Source: a candidate division Hyd24-12 bacterium UBA5074 (GTDB lineage Bacteria; Fermentibacterota; Fermentibacteria; Fermentibacterales; Fermentibacteraceae). From it: a stretch of DNA of 64,000 nt. Where the stretch lies: positions 21,640 through 85,639 of the forward strand of contig DIAQ01000095.1 of the NCBI GenBank assembly GCA_002414865.1, written 5' to 3'. This document shows, in pieces, positions 55,337 to 63,817 of this stretch; position 1 is the first letter of the stretch; each line of letters opens with the position of its first letter. A program made the translations under genes and the position numbers. A model generated the notes under the pieces. The model saw only the letters and a list, made by a program, of their open reading frames with translations. It was not told where the DNA came from and did not search any database.

Positions 55337-55496
55337 GCAGAAACAGAAAGCAAGAAACTTGCCGCAATATTAGACCATACTATCACGCAAATTAGATGTT
55401 AAATTATTCTAATTGTGCATGTCCCTGCACAGAGCATGAACGGCCGCTGCATACAGGGGAGATTCCGGGGCATCCCTAGGGATCGGATGACGCACC
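55337..55496 (-). promoter_or_regulatory. AT-rich regulatory region upstream of the pilin operon
   Basis: This 160-base region is clearly richer in A+T than the rest of the window. On the minus strand GG-N10-GC occurs as CGGCAAGTTTCTTGCT (55364-55349), close to the sigma-54 consensus, with its predicted start two bases before the ATG. A sigma-70-like TAATAT (55372-55367) also exists, giving a leader of about 24 bases. No ribosome-binding site is evident before the ATG. No other gene is seen here. Confidence 0.5.
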
Positions 55497-56570
55497 TTAG
55501 GCGCCCGGCTTCAGCCTGAACATCCTCCCGGGGAGCTGCTCGACCACTCCCGCCATCTCGAGCTCGAGGAGCCGCGCGAGCAGCTCGGGGGCAGGGCGCG
55601 ACAGCCCCCTCACGAGCTCGTCGAGATGGACTGGGCCTTCGCAGAGGGAGGTGGCGATCTCCTTCAGGATGCCCTCCAGCCGGGCGGCGGGCGCCTCCCG
55701 GGACGAACTCCTCCTCTGCAGTCCGATCGCGTCGAGCACGTCCGAGGCCGATGTGACGACGCCCGCACCCTCCTTCAGGAGGCGGTTCGTGCCCCGCGAG
55801 CCCCCTCTCAGTATCTCGCCCGGCACCGCGAGGACGTCCCTGCCCTGCGCAAGGGCTGCGTCGACCGTGATCATCGTCCCGCTCCTGTCGCCGGCCTCGA
55901 CCACGACCACCGCGCTGGAGAAGCCGCTGATGAGCCTGTTCCTCCTGGGGAAGTTCCAGGCGTCGGGCTCCGTGCCCGGGGGGAACTCGCTGACGAGGCA
56001 GCCGCGAGCCTGGATTTCCGCGGCCAGCCGCACATGCTCCCGGGGGTAGATGATGTCTATGCCAGAGCCCAGCACCGCGAGAGTGGATCCCCCCGCCTCG
56101 AGGCAGCCTCTGTGGGCTTCTGCATCGATGCCCCTCGCGAGTCCGCTCACGACGCCCACCCCTTCGGCGGCGAGCTCCCTCGACAGCATCCGGGCCACTC
56201 CGAGCCCGTAGGGGGATGCCCTGCGGCTTCCGATGACCGCCACGGCCGGCCGCTCGAGGAAGCCGGTCATGTCTCCCAGCCAGAACAGGGCTGCGGGCGG
56301 ATCGGGGATGTCGCGGAGGACCGCCGGGTAGCCCGGCGAGGACAACCAGGTGCCGCCAGCTCCGGATGACTGCAGGTAATCGATCGCATATCCGAGTTTT
56401 TCGGGATCGGGCGCTCCCGATGGATGCGAGACCCTGAGCCTCTCCACCGCTTCAGGGGGATCGCAGGCCAGCAGGAGGGATCTCAGGAAGGCGGCGCCGG
56501 CTCCGCTCCAGCTGCAGGCTTCGACGAGGCTTCCGAGGCCGCCGTGCGCGCCTGCTTCACTCTTTCCCAC
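55497..56570 (-). CDS. dprA: DNA-processing protein DprA
   Basis: This 357-residue protein has the Rossmann DprA domain (VAVIGSRRASPYGLGVARML, VVSGLARGIDAEAH, LAVLGSGIDIIYPREH, EFPPGTEPDAWNFPRRNRLISG) and a C-terminal winged helix. DprA loads RecA on incoming single-stranded DNA during transformation. The pilin operon and the pilT gene in the window suggest that natural competence is possible. The GTG at 56570 overlaps obg by 88 bases. Confidence 0.93.
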   Translation of the reverse strand: MGKSEAGAHGGLGSLVEACSWSGAGAAFLRSLLLACDPPEAVERLRVSHPSGAPDPEKLGYAIDYLQSSGAGGTWLSSPGYPAVLRDIPDPPAALFWLGDMTGFLERPAVAVIGSRRASPYGLGVARMLSRELAAEGVGVVSGLARGIDAEAHRGCLEAGGSTLAVLGSGIDIIYPREHVRLAAEIQARGCLVSEFPPGTEPDAWNFPRRNRLISGFSSAVVVVEAGDRSGTMITVDAALAQGRDVLAVPGEILRGGSRGTNRLLKEGAGVVTSASDVLDAIGLQRRSSSREAPAARLEGILKEIATSLCEGPVHLDELVRGLSRPAPELLARLLELEMAGVVEQLPGRMFRLKPGA

Positions 56571-57505
56571 AGAACGGACAGTAATCGATCCACCCCCTCG
56601 CCGGTTGCCGCGCTCAGCGAGACCGCGCCTCCGGGGAGGGACGACAGCATGCCGTCCACCTCGCCGGGCGGGATCGTGTCGGACTTCGACAGTACGATCA
56701 TCCCCTCGGCCTCCGCCAGGGTCGGCGAGTACTTCGCGAGCTCCATCCTGAGTGTGACGAGCTGCTCGGACGGGGAGGCTTCGAGGTCCGGAGCCAGGAG
56801 GAATACGAGCAGAGAGGTCCGCTCCACATGGCGGAGGAACCTCAGGCCGAGGCCCGCTCCCTCTGATGCCCCCTCGATGAGACCTGGCAGATCGGCGACC
56901 ACGAAGCTGCTGCCCAGTCCCATGCGCACGACGCCCAGGCAGGGGTGCAGGGTGGTGAACGGGAAGTTGCCGATCTTGGGGCGCGCGGCGCTGATCACCG
57001 AGAGGAGGGTGGACTTGCCCGCGTTGGGGAATCCCACGAGGCCTATATCAGCCATAATCTTGAGGTCCATGGCGATACGTCGCTGTTCACCCGGCCTGCC
57101 CGGTGTGGAGAACCTGGGGGCCTGTCTGCGCGAGGTCGCGAACCTGGCATTCCCGTGGCCGGCGGATCCTCCTCTTGCGACGATCATCGTCTGACCTTCG
57201 TCCGTCATGTCCGCCAGCACCTCGCCCGTCCCGAGGTCGGAGATGATCGTGCCGGGCGGGATCGAGAGCACGAGGTCCCTTCCGCTCCGACCGGTCTTCT
57301 TCGAGCCCGAGCCCGGCTTTCCGTTCTCGGCCCTGAACGAGGTTCCGGAGATGAAATCGGTAAGAGTGACGAGCTTCACGTCGACCAGGAGGATCACGTC
57401 CCCCCCGCGGCCTCCGTCTCCACCGCTCGGTCCGCCACGGGGGACGAAGGCCTCCCTGCGGAAGGCCACGGCCCCGTCTCCGCCGCGCCCTCCGGCAACG
57501 TCCAC
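56483..57505 (-). CDS. obgE: Obg GTPase (ribosome assembly)
   Basis: This 340-residue protein has the glycine-rich Obg fold (GGRGGDGAVAF, GGPSGGDGGRGGDVI) and a G domain (GFPNAGKSTL, DLPGLIEG, SKSD). It binds the 50S subunit and guanine nucleotides. The first GTG gives a start eight residues late: the upstream codons RFVDRVVV continue the conserved Obg N-terminus, but no ATG, GTG or TTG precedes them. The C-terminal tail is short. Confidence 0.93.
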   Translation of the reverse strand: MDVAGGRGGDGAVAFRREAFVPRGGPSGGDGGRGGDVILLVDVKLVTLTDFISGTSFRAENGKPGSGSKKTGRSGRDLVLSIPPGTIISDLGTGEVLADMTDEGQTMIVARGGSAGHGNARFATSRRQAPRFSTPGRPGEQRRIAMDLKIMADIGLVGFPNAGKSTLLSVISAARPKIGNFPFTTLHPCLGVVRMGLGSSFVVADLPGLIEGASEGAGLGLRFLRHVERTSLLVFLLAPDLEASPSEQLVTLRMELAKYSPTLAEAEGMIVLSKSDTIPPGEVDGMLSSLPGGAVSLSAATGEGVDRLLSVLWERVKQARTAASEASSKPAAGAEPAPPS

Positions 57506-57550
57506 GACAACCCTGTCAACGAATCTCGATTCCGTCGCACACCCCCGGGG

Positions 57551-57586
57551 AAAACGGGCCCGCCTCAGACTTGCTGGGGCGGGCCC
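57551..57586 (-). terminator. Rho-independent terminator after the TPR gene
   Basis: The minus strand reads GGGCCCGCC, a 13-base loop, GGCGGGCCC then GTTTT. It lies between the TPR gene stop and obgE, which therefore needs its own promoter. Confidence 0.8.
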
Positions 57587-57607
57587 TGGGCAATCCTGTC
57601 CGGACCT

Positions 57608-59182
57608 CTATTCGCTGTAGCGGCGTACTCTGTCGATCTTCTCCTCGCAGAGCGCGATGGCGTTGGTGGCGGCGGTCACCATCTCCTGGGCCTGGCCCGA
57701 GCGGTAGCCCGAGACCTGGCTCAGGTAGCTGACGGCGGACTGGAGGTTCTGGATGGCTTCCTCCCAGATGGGGATGTTGGCCACGACCAGCTCTGAAACC
57801 TGCGCCCCCCTGGAACCCGCCTGGTAGTAGAAGGCGCCGACCATGTAGTTGGCAACCGGATCGTTGGGATAGGCGCTTCGGAGCCTGGAGAAGACCTGCT
57901 GCATCGTCCCGTACTGCCCGCTGTCGCGGTAGACGGTTGCGAGAAGCATGTAGGCCTGCCTGTCCCCCGTGGAGGAGATGACGGACTCGAGACGGTTCAC
58001 GGCGTCCGTGGTGCGACCGGCACGGGCCTCGAGCTGGGCCGTGTAGATGGCCAGCTGAGTGTTGTCCGGCTGCTCGGCCAGGACGATTATCGCGTTGTCG
58101 GCGGCATCGGCATGGCGGCCCACCTCGGAATATGCGGACACCAGCTTGAGCCTCAGATTGGTGAACGACGGGTTGCTCGCGAGGACGGATTCGATGTTCG
58201 GGATCGCCGCCTCGTTGTCGCCGAGCTGCATGTAGAGAAGCCCCAGGGCATACCTCGCCTGGAGGTTCTGGGGGTTCTGGGCGACTGCGCTCTCGAAGCT
58301 GGCGACGGCCTCGTCGACCATGCCCATCGAGGTGTATGCGGTCGCCAGTCCGACATATGCCGATGCGTTGTCGGGATTCGCGGCGATGGCCCTGTCGAAG
58401 TAGTCCTTGGCCTCGGGGGCGTTGTCCCGGGCCAGAAGAACCTGGCCTATGCCGGCGAGAGCATCGGAATTGTTTGCATCGGAGGCGAGGATCTCCTCGT
58501 ATATGACTTGCGCCCTGTCCAGGGAGTCGATGTCGGAGCGCATGTAGATACCCGCCAGATCGAGCCTGGCCTGGACGAGGCCGGGGTCGACCTGGAGCGC
58601 CTGCTTCAGTGAGGCGATGGCCATGGGCCAGTTCTCGACGCTCATGTGGTACTCGGCCATGCTGAGCGCGTTCTGAGCCCTCTGGCCCACCTGCTCCTGG
58701 ATCGACCGGACCATCGCATCGGCGAGGGCCGAGACCTGGGCGTTGTCCCTGATCACGGTGGAGGGTTGGGGCGTGACCGTGCTGCCCGAGGCCACGACGC
58801 CGATGTTCCAGCTGACCTGATAGGGACCCTCGCCCGATGGCGAGACGAAACCGTACACGACAAGGTCGGCCTGGACCGCTCCGGCCGCGGAGCACGCTAT
58901 GTCCGGCGGCACTCCGTACTGGAAGTCGGACGGGTTGAATCCGAGATCGGAGAAGGCGTCCTCGAGGTCCCCACGGTCGACGAAGGCGTAGTCGGCCGAT
59001 TCGTTGAGTTCTGATTCGATTGCGTCATAAAGCTTTCCGCTGATCCATCTCGAATCGGAATCGCCGTATCCGAAAGGCACGACGGCCACGTTGACCGGGC
59101 CATCCGTGCCGCCGGGAGAAGCGACCGCCTGGCCGCAGGCCAGGGCCGACAGACAGAAGCCGAACAGGCCCAACCTGGTCAA
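57608..59182 (-). CDS. Exported TPR protein with N-terminal FlgO/CsgG-like domain
   Basis: This is a 524-residue exported protein. A signal peptide (LGLFGFCLSALACGQAVA) precedes a domain of about 130 residues with VAVVPFGYGDSDSRWISGKLYDAIESELN, DYAFVDRGDLEDAF, and ADLVVYGFVSPSGEG, the pattern of the FlgO/CsgG-type alpha-beta fold. Ten or so TPR repeats follow (ALQVDPGLVQARLDLAGIYM, ANPDNASAYVGLATAYTSMG). The TTG at 59182 was chosen because AAGGAGG lies five bases upstream and the signal peptide begins there. An upstream ATG at 59218 would add 12 residues. Confidence 0.85.
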   Translation of the reverse strand: MTRLGLFGFCLSALACGQAVASPGGTDGPVNVAVVPFGYGDSDSRWISGKLYDAIESELNESADYAFVDRGDLEDAFSDLGFNPSDFQYGVPPDIACSAAGAVQADLVVYGFVSPSGEGPYQVSWNIGVVASGSTVTPQPSTVIRDNAQVSALADAMVRSIQEQVGQRAQNALSMAEYHMSVENWPMAIASLKQALQVDPGLVQARLDLAGIYMRSDIDSLDRAQVIYEEILASDANNSDALAGIGQVLLARDNAPEAKDYFDRAIAANPDNASAYVGLATAYTSMGMVDEAVASFESAVAQNPQNLQARYALGLLYMQLGDNEAAIPNIESVLASNPSFTNLRLKLVSAYSEVGRHADAADNAIIVLAEQPDNTQLAIYTAQLEARAGRTTDAVNRLESVISSTGDRQAYMLLATVYRDSGQYGTMQQVFSRLRSAYPNDPVANYMVGAFYYQAGSRGAQVSELVVANIPIWEEAIQNLQSAVSYLSQVSGYRSGQAQEMVTAATNAIALCEEKIDRVRRYSE

Positions 59183-59223
59183 GATATCCTCCTTGATGAA
59201 CCGGTAAACTTCATTCATTGGTC

Positions 59224-59238
59224 TTCAAGTCCCTTGAA
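59224..59238. promoter_or_regulatory. Perfect inverted repeat upstream of the TPR gene
   Basis: TTCAAG-TCC-CTTGAA is a 6-3-6 palindrome 42 bases upstream of the TTG start. It could be an operator, but only one copy is seen. Confidence 0.3.
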
Positions 59239-59280
59239 TATGCCCTTGCAGGCCCGGCCGAACAACCGGTCCTCCCTGTT

Positions 59281-59892
59281 CTACCCCTGTATCCATACAA
59301 GGTTGCGCCCTGCCGATCCGGTTCGCCTCCATGAGTGCAGCCCTCCCGAGCAGCAGGTGCACTCCGGCGAGACCAGCACAGGGCAGCCCAGGCCACGGGC
59401 GGCTGCCTGGGCGATCGCGGCCGACCTGAGGTCGAGCCGTCCCGATCCGGATGCCGCTCCGGGGCAGGCGGAGAGGACCGCCTCCCTGACAGCCTCCCCC
59501 ACGGAGTAGCAGAGGCCGCATATGCAGGGTCCGATGACGGCTGCGAACGGCTCCCCGGGGAAATCCTCCACGAGCTTGCCGATCACTCCGGCCGCCAGGC
59601 CCCTCCAGCCGGCATGAGCAGCTCCGAGCCACTCCGCCCCGAGCAGGAAGAAGGGCACGCAGTCGGCAGCCTTGAGGCCGGGGTGCCGCGGGCCGCGCCT
59701 GACGATCATGCCGTCGGCCTCCTCGCCTCCGCGAGGCTCGCGGAGGATCGTGGAGCCGTGCACCTGGTGGAGGAAGACGACGTTGTCGTTCTCCCCCGGC
59801 TCCTGACCCCCGAGGCCGCGGATCCTGAGCGAGCATCCCCCCGGTAGCGCCGCTCCGTCACCGGGGCGGAGATCCGACAGCTCCATCTTCAT
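59281..59892 (-). CDS. pgeF: Laccase-domain protein, peptidoglycan editing factor (PgeF/YfiH)
   Basis: This 203-residue protein has the family signature VVFLHQVHGSTIL, LKAADCVPFFLL, GAAHAGWRGLAAGV and IGPCICGLCYSVG, with the metal-ligand His and Cys residues. PgeF prevents misincorporation of serine in peptidoglycan peptides in E. coli. The ATG overlaps the helicase stop as ATGA. Confidence 0.93.
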   Translation of the reverse strand: MKMELSDLRPGDGAALPGGCSLRIRGLGGQEPGENDNVVFLHQVHGSTILREPRGGEEADGMIVRRGPRHPGLKAADCVPFFLLGAEWLGAAHAGWRGLAAGVIGKLVEDFPGEPFAAVIGPCICGLCYSVGEAVREAVLSACPGAASGSGRLDLRSAAIAQAAARGLGCPVLVSPECTCCSGGLHSWRRTGSAGRNLVWIQG

Positions 59893-61745
59893 ACTTCTCT
59901 CCTGCAACCGCATGCAAAGGCCAGCGCGTCCTCCTCGCAGACCTGCCGGAAGGCCGGGAGGGAACCCAGGATCAGGCGTCCGTAGGCGGCGGTTCGCGCC
60001 CTGCGGTCGAGGATGGCGACCACACCCCTGTCCGTCTCGGATCTCAGGAGTCTCCCCACGCCCTGTCTGAGCCTGATGACTGCGCTCGGGAGTGTCAGCT
60101 CCATGAACGGGTTGCCTCCCACCCCTTCTATCCGCTCGAGGCGGGCCGCAGTGAGCGGATGCCCGGGGGAGGGAAACGGGAGCCTGTCGATTATCACCGC
60201 CTGGAGAAGCTGGCCGGGCAGGTCGACACCCTCCCAGAACGTCGCGGTGCCGAGGATGATCCCCCCGGGATCGGCTCTGAACCTCTCCAGGATCGCGCTC
60301 TTGGACTGCATCCCCTGGACGTGCAGCCCGAGGCCGGGGATCGGCCGGCGGAGAGCCTCCGCAGCGGTGAGGTTGAGGTTGCGCAGGCTGGTGAAGAGGA
60401 CCATGGTCCTGCCGCCGAGAATGCCGGCGAACCTTCCAGCCCAGTCCCAGGCGCATCTCGCGAGAGCTTCGTGCTCGTCGGGCCCGGGGAGGTCCCCGGG
60501 AACCAGGAGGACTGCCTGGTTGCCGAAGTCGAAGGGGCTCCCGAAATCCTCCGCAGCTGATGCGTCGGGAGCTCCGAGCCTCTTTGCCGAGTAGGAAAAG
60601 CTCCCGGCGACCGTGAGAGTCGCCGAGGTGAGCACGACCGAATCGAAGTGCGAGTAGACCTGCGCGGCCAGCTCCCTGCCCGGCTCGAGCGGCGCCGCTC
60701 TGAGCCTGCAGCTCCTGCCGGGACCCTCCAGGAACAGGCAGTTCTCCTCCCTGTCGGCCCCCAGGATCCCCTCCGCGCTCGAAGCGATGGCCTCGACCGC
60801 CCTCCGGGCCGGCTCGAGCCTCTCGCCCGGCATCGCGCCCGCCAGCCCCCTGGCCTCGCGGGCCACGCCATCGAGCTTCTCCCGGTTCTCCTCGAGGTCC
60901 CACCGGACCGCTTCGGGCACTCCGGGCAGCAGCAGCTCGAGGCATCCCAGAAGCGCCCTCGCCCTGTCCAGCAGAGGGATCACCTCGTCGGGGTCCGCTC
61001 CGCTGCAGGCTATTCCGTCGAACACGGGGAGCATGGCGCCCTGTGTGAGGGACCAGCCCAGGCACTCCGAGGCGGCATCCTCGAGCCTGTGGCCCTCGTC
61101 GGCCACGAGGATACCGGCCTCCGGAAGCATCTCGTCGGACAGGAGCGCGGTCACGAGGAGATGGTGGTTCAGGACGAGGAGGTGCGCCCGGCGGGCTTCC
61201 GCCCTGGCTTTCATGAAGAAGCACTGGGAGCGGCGGGGGCACTTCTGGGCCAGGCAGTCCGCCGAGTCCGATGTGATGCGTGAGAGCGCCTCCTGCCCGA
61301 GCTCCGAAGGCAGCTCCGACACGTCGCCCGTCGTCGTCCCGTCGGCCCAGACAGCCAGGGCGTCCTCCACGAGCCCCCCTGGTTGCACGCCGAGTTTGCG
61401 CAGACACAGATAATTCCTGCGCCCCTTCAGGATCGCGGCCCCGGGCTCGATTCCGAGAGCGCGGCCCAGGTCGGGGATGTCCCGTTCGAAAAGCTGGTCC
61501 TGCAGTGTTTTCGTGGCCGTGGACAGGAAGACGCGCGAGGCGCCCTGGAGCATGGCGGGGACGAGGTAGGCGAGGCTCTTGCCCGTCCCGGTGCCGGCTT
61601 CGAAGAGGTGGATGCCCCCCTCCTCGATCGCGGAGGCAACGGAGAGGGCCATGGAGACCTGCCGTTCCCTCACGCGGTAACCCTCGATTGTCTCCAGGGG
61701 TCCGTCGAGGAAGGCCGCGGCGGTCGCCTCCCGCAGGGAGCTCAT
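59889..61745 (-). CDS. DinG-family superfamily 2 helicase with Fe-S motif
   Basis: This is a 618-residue helicase of the XPD/DinG family. Walker A is EAGTGTGKSLAYLVP, the DEAH box is VADEGH, and the Fe-S region has four cysteines in NYLCLRKL and DCLAQKCPRRSQCFF. The C-terminal motifs ILGTATFWEGVDLPG and RLRQGVGRLLRSETDRG are present. DinG unwinds D-loops and R-loops. The ATG overlaps the recJ stop as ATGA. Confidence 0.9.
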   Translation of the reverse strand: MSSLREATAAAFLDGPLETIEGYRVRERQVSMALSVASAIEEGGIHLFEAGTGTGKSLAYLVPAMLQGASRVFLSTATKTLQDQLFERDIPDLGRALGIEPGAAILKGRRNYLCLRKLGVQPGGLVEDALAVWADGTTTGDVSELPSELGQEALSRITSDSADCLAQKCPRRSQCFFMKARAEARRAHLLVLNHHLLVTALLSDEMLPEAGILVADEGHRLEDAASECLGWSLTQGAMLPVFDGIACSGADPDEVIPLLDRARALLGCLELLLPGVPEAVRWDLEENREKLDGVAREARGLAGAMPGERLEPARRAVEAIASSAEGILGADREENCLFLEGPGRSCRLRAAPLEPGRELAAQVYSHFDSVVLTSATLTVAGSFSYSAKRLGAPDASAAEDFGSPFDFGNQAVLLVPGDLPGPDEHEALARCAWDWAGRFAGILGGRTMVLFTSLRNLNLTAAEALRRPIPGLGLHVQGMQSKSAILERFRADPGGIILGTATFWEGVDLPGQLLQAVIIDRLPFPSPGHPLTAARLERIEGVGGNPFMELTLPSAVIRLRQGVGRLLRSETDRGVVAILDRRARTAAYGRLILGSLPAFRQVCEEDALAFACGCRREV

Positions 61746-63421
61746 TGGCGCACCGGACGCATATCCTTGATATGGATCACTATATCCTCGCCACCACGGT
61801 ACGTGTCGAGGCGCAGCGAGTAGGCCAGCTCGTAATCGATTTCGGCATCGGGCAGAACTGCACCCATCCCGAAGGCCACCGCCCTCACGCTCCTGTCGCC
61901 CGTCCGGGCCTGGCAGGAGAAGTGCTTCCCGTCGCCCATCCGCCTGGGCTGCAGCATCCTGATCCCGCTGGTGATCCAGACGGGCTCCTCGTTCGCCTCT
62001 CCGAATGGCTCCAGGAGCCTGATGGACCTGGCCAGACCCGGCGTGAGATCCTCTCCGGCGAGCCTTCCGTCCAGATAGACGACAGGCCCCGTGAAGCTCT
62101 CCGAGAAGCCCGCCGCGGCCTTGTCGAACCTGGCCGCCAGCTCGTCGATAACGTCCATCCTGAAAGTGAGCCCGGCTGCCTGCCTGTGTCCTCCGCCCGA
62201 GACGAGCAGGTCCGAGAGCGACTGCAGTATCGTGTTGAGGGGAACCCCGGGGATGCTGCGCGCAGAACCCCTTGCGAGGCCATCCCCGCCGATGGAGGCG
62301 AGCACGACGGGAATCCCCAGCTCGGAGGACAGCCGGGAGGCGGCGATGCCGACCACGCCAGGGTGCCAGCCCCTGTCCGCCAGGAAGATGCTGGAGCGCC
62401 CCTTCTGCCTGGACGCCTGCTCGAAGGCTTCCTCGCACACCTTCCTGTCCAGCGTCCTCCGGAGGCTGTTGATCTTCTCCACCTTCGCCGCGAGGGAGGC
62501 GAGGGCGGCTCCGTCCTCGCACAGGAGGAGCTCGAGCGCGTCGGCGGCGCTGCCCACCCTCCCGCAGGCGTTCAGCCTGGGGCCGATGCGGTAGGCGACA
62601 TCCTCTCCCCTCAAGGGGCCCGGGGCTATGCCCGACGATCTGGCCAGGGCGGTGAGGCCGGGCACCGCGCCCGACGATATGGCCCCCAGTCCGCAGGAGG
62701 CGATTGTCCGGCCGTCTCCCCTGAGGGGGACGACATCGCAGATGGTGCCCACGCAGGCCAGGGCCAGCGCCTTGTCCATATCCCCATCGCCGGATCCGGA
62801 AAGGACCCGGAGACCTCTGCAGGCGTGGAAGCACAGGCCTGCCGCGGACAGCTCGCCGGCTGATCCGGCATCTCCTCCGAGCCTCGGATTCGCGATGAGC
62901 CCTTTCGCGAGAGCCGTCCCCTCGGATTCGTGATGATCGATCACCACCGTGTCGATCCCGGCTTCCGCGAGCTCGGCGGTCTCCGTGGCGGAGCTGGTCC
63001 CGCAGTCCACCGCGAGCAGCAGCGAGGGCTTCCGTGCGAGGCAGAGATCCACCGCTGTGCGGCCGAGGCCGTAGCCATCGGGCGCCCTCTCGGGAACCCT
63101 TGCCTCCACGCAGGCACCCGCAGAGCTAAGGGCGCGGGTCATCATCGCGGCCGAGGTGAGGCCGTCGGCGTCGTAGTCACCCCACACGACGATCCCGGAA
63201 TGAGCGAGGCAGGCTCCGGCGAGGCGCTCGACCACCTCCCCCATCCCGGGCACGGAATCCCACCCGGAGAGGTCCTCCATCGAAGGGCGGATGAAGCTGC
63301 CCGGAATCCGGATGCCCCGCCTGGCCAGCAGATCTGCGAGCGGCCGTGGCAGGTCCGGATCGGATGCGGCGATACCGCTCGCCCCGGGGGGCGAGGGACG
63401 GGCGATCCATCTCTTCCTCAT
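61742..63421 (-). CDS. recJ: Single-strand DNA exonuclease RecJ
   Basis: This is a 559-residue DHH-family exonuclease: WGDYDADGLTSAAM, LLAVDCGTSS, VVIDHHESEG, IGPRLNACGRVGSA and GGGHRQAAGL cover the DHH and DHHA1 motifs. RecJ degrades single-stranded DNA 5' to 3'. The ATG at 63421 lies 11 bases from the mature 3' end of rnpB, with GAGCAAG upstream but no strong site. Confidence 0.93.
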   Translation of the reverse strand: MRKRWIARPSPPGASGIAASDPDLPRPLADLLARRGIRIPGSFIRPSMEDLSGWDSVPGMGEVVERLAGACLAHSGIVVWGDYDADGLTSAAMMTRALSSAGACVEARVPERAPDGYGLGRTAVDLCLARKPSLLLAVDCGTSSATETAELAEAGIDTVVIDHHESEGTALAKGLIANPRLGGDAGSAGELSAAGLCFHACRGLRVLSGSGDGDMDKALALACVGTICDVVPLRGDGRTIASCGLGAISSGAVPGLTALARSSGIAPGPLRGEDVAYRIGPRLNACGRVGSAADALELLLCEDGAALASLAAKVEKINSLRRTLDRKVCEEAFEQASRQKGRSSIFLADRGWHPGVVGIAASRLSSELGIPVVLASIGGDGLARGSARSIPGVPLNTILQSLSDLLVSGGGHRQAAGLTFRMDVIDELAARFDKAAAGFSESFTGPVVYLDGRLAGEDLTPGLARSIRLLEPFGEANEEPVWITSGIRMLQPRRMGDGKHFSCQARTGDRSVRAVAFGMGAVLPDAEIDYELAYSLRLDTYRGGEDIVIHIKDMRPVRQ

Positions 63422-63432
63422 CTTGCTCAGGG

Positions 63433-63812
63433 GGCGCAGGGTCGGACTGTAAGCCGGGTTCTGTATCGCCTCGCGGCGACGGCGGCCATTCGTCTGGGAT
63501 CCCGGTCGCCCGGGACCTCTAGCGGCCTACCCGGAGGTGGTTGGGGGAGCGGGCAGCTCCCCGTCCGGCCGGAGCCGGACTCCCTCCCTATTGGGCCTTG
63601 CACCGGGCGAGGTTTGCCGTGCGGATCCGGTTGCCCGGATCCCGGTGGGCTCTTGCCCCACCTTTTCACCCTTGCCCGCACTGGGCGGGCGGTTTCTTTT
63701 CTGTGGCACTTTCCTGCCGTTGCCGGCACCGGGTGTTGCCCGGCGCCCTGCCCTGCGGTGCCCGGACTTTCCTCCCGCCTGCGGCGGGCGGCCGCCCGTC
63801 CGGCCCTGCGCC
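63433..63812 (-). ncRNA. rnpB: RNase P RNA
   Basis: This 380-base gene encodes the catalytic RNA of RNase P. The conserved GAGGAAAGTCCGGGCACC (CR-I) near the 5' end, the ACAGAACCCGGCTTAC element near the 3' end, and the AGGGTGAAAAGGTGGGGCAAGAG region are all present. The P1 stem pairs GGCGCAGGG (63812-63804) with CCCTGCGCC (63441-63433), which sets the ends. The layout is bacterial type A. Confidence 0.95.
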
Positions 63813-63817
63813 TTCTC

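Noticed and set aside
63427..63729. Minus-strand open frames inside the rnpB region
   Set aside because: The sequence is RNase P RNA with conserved helices and motifs; the frames are chance.
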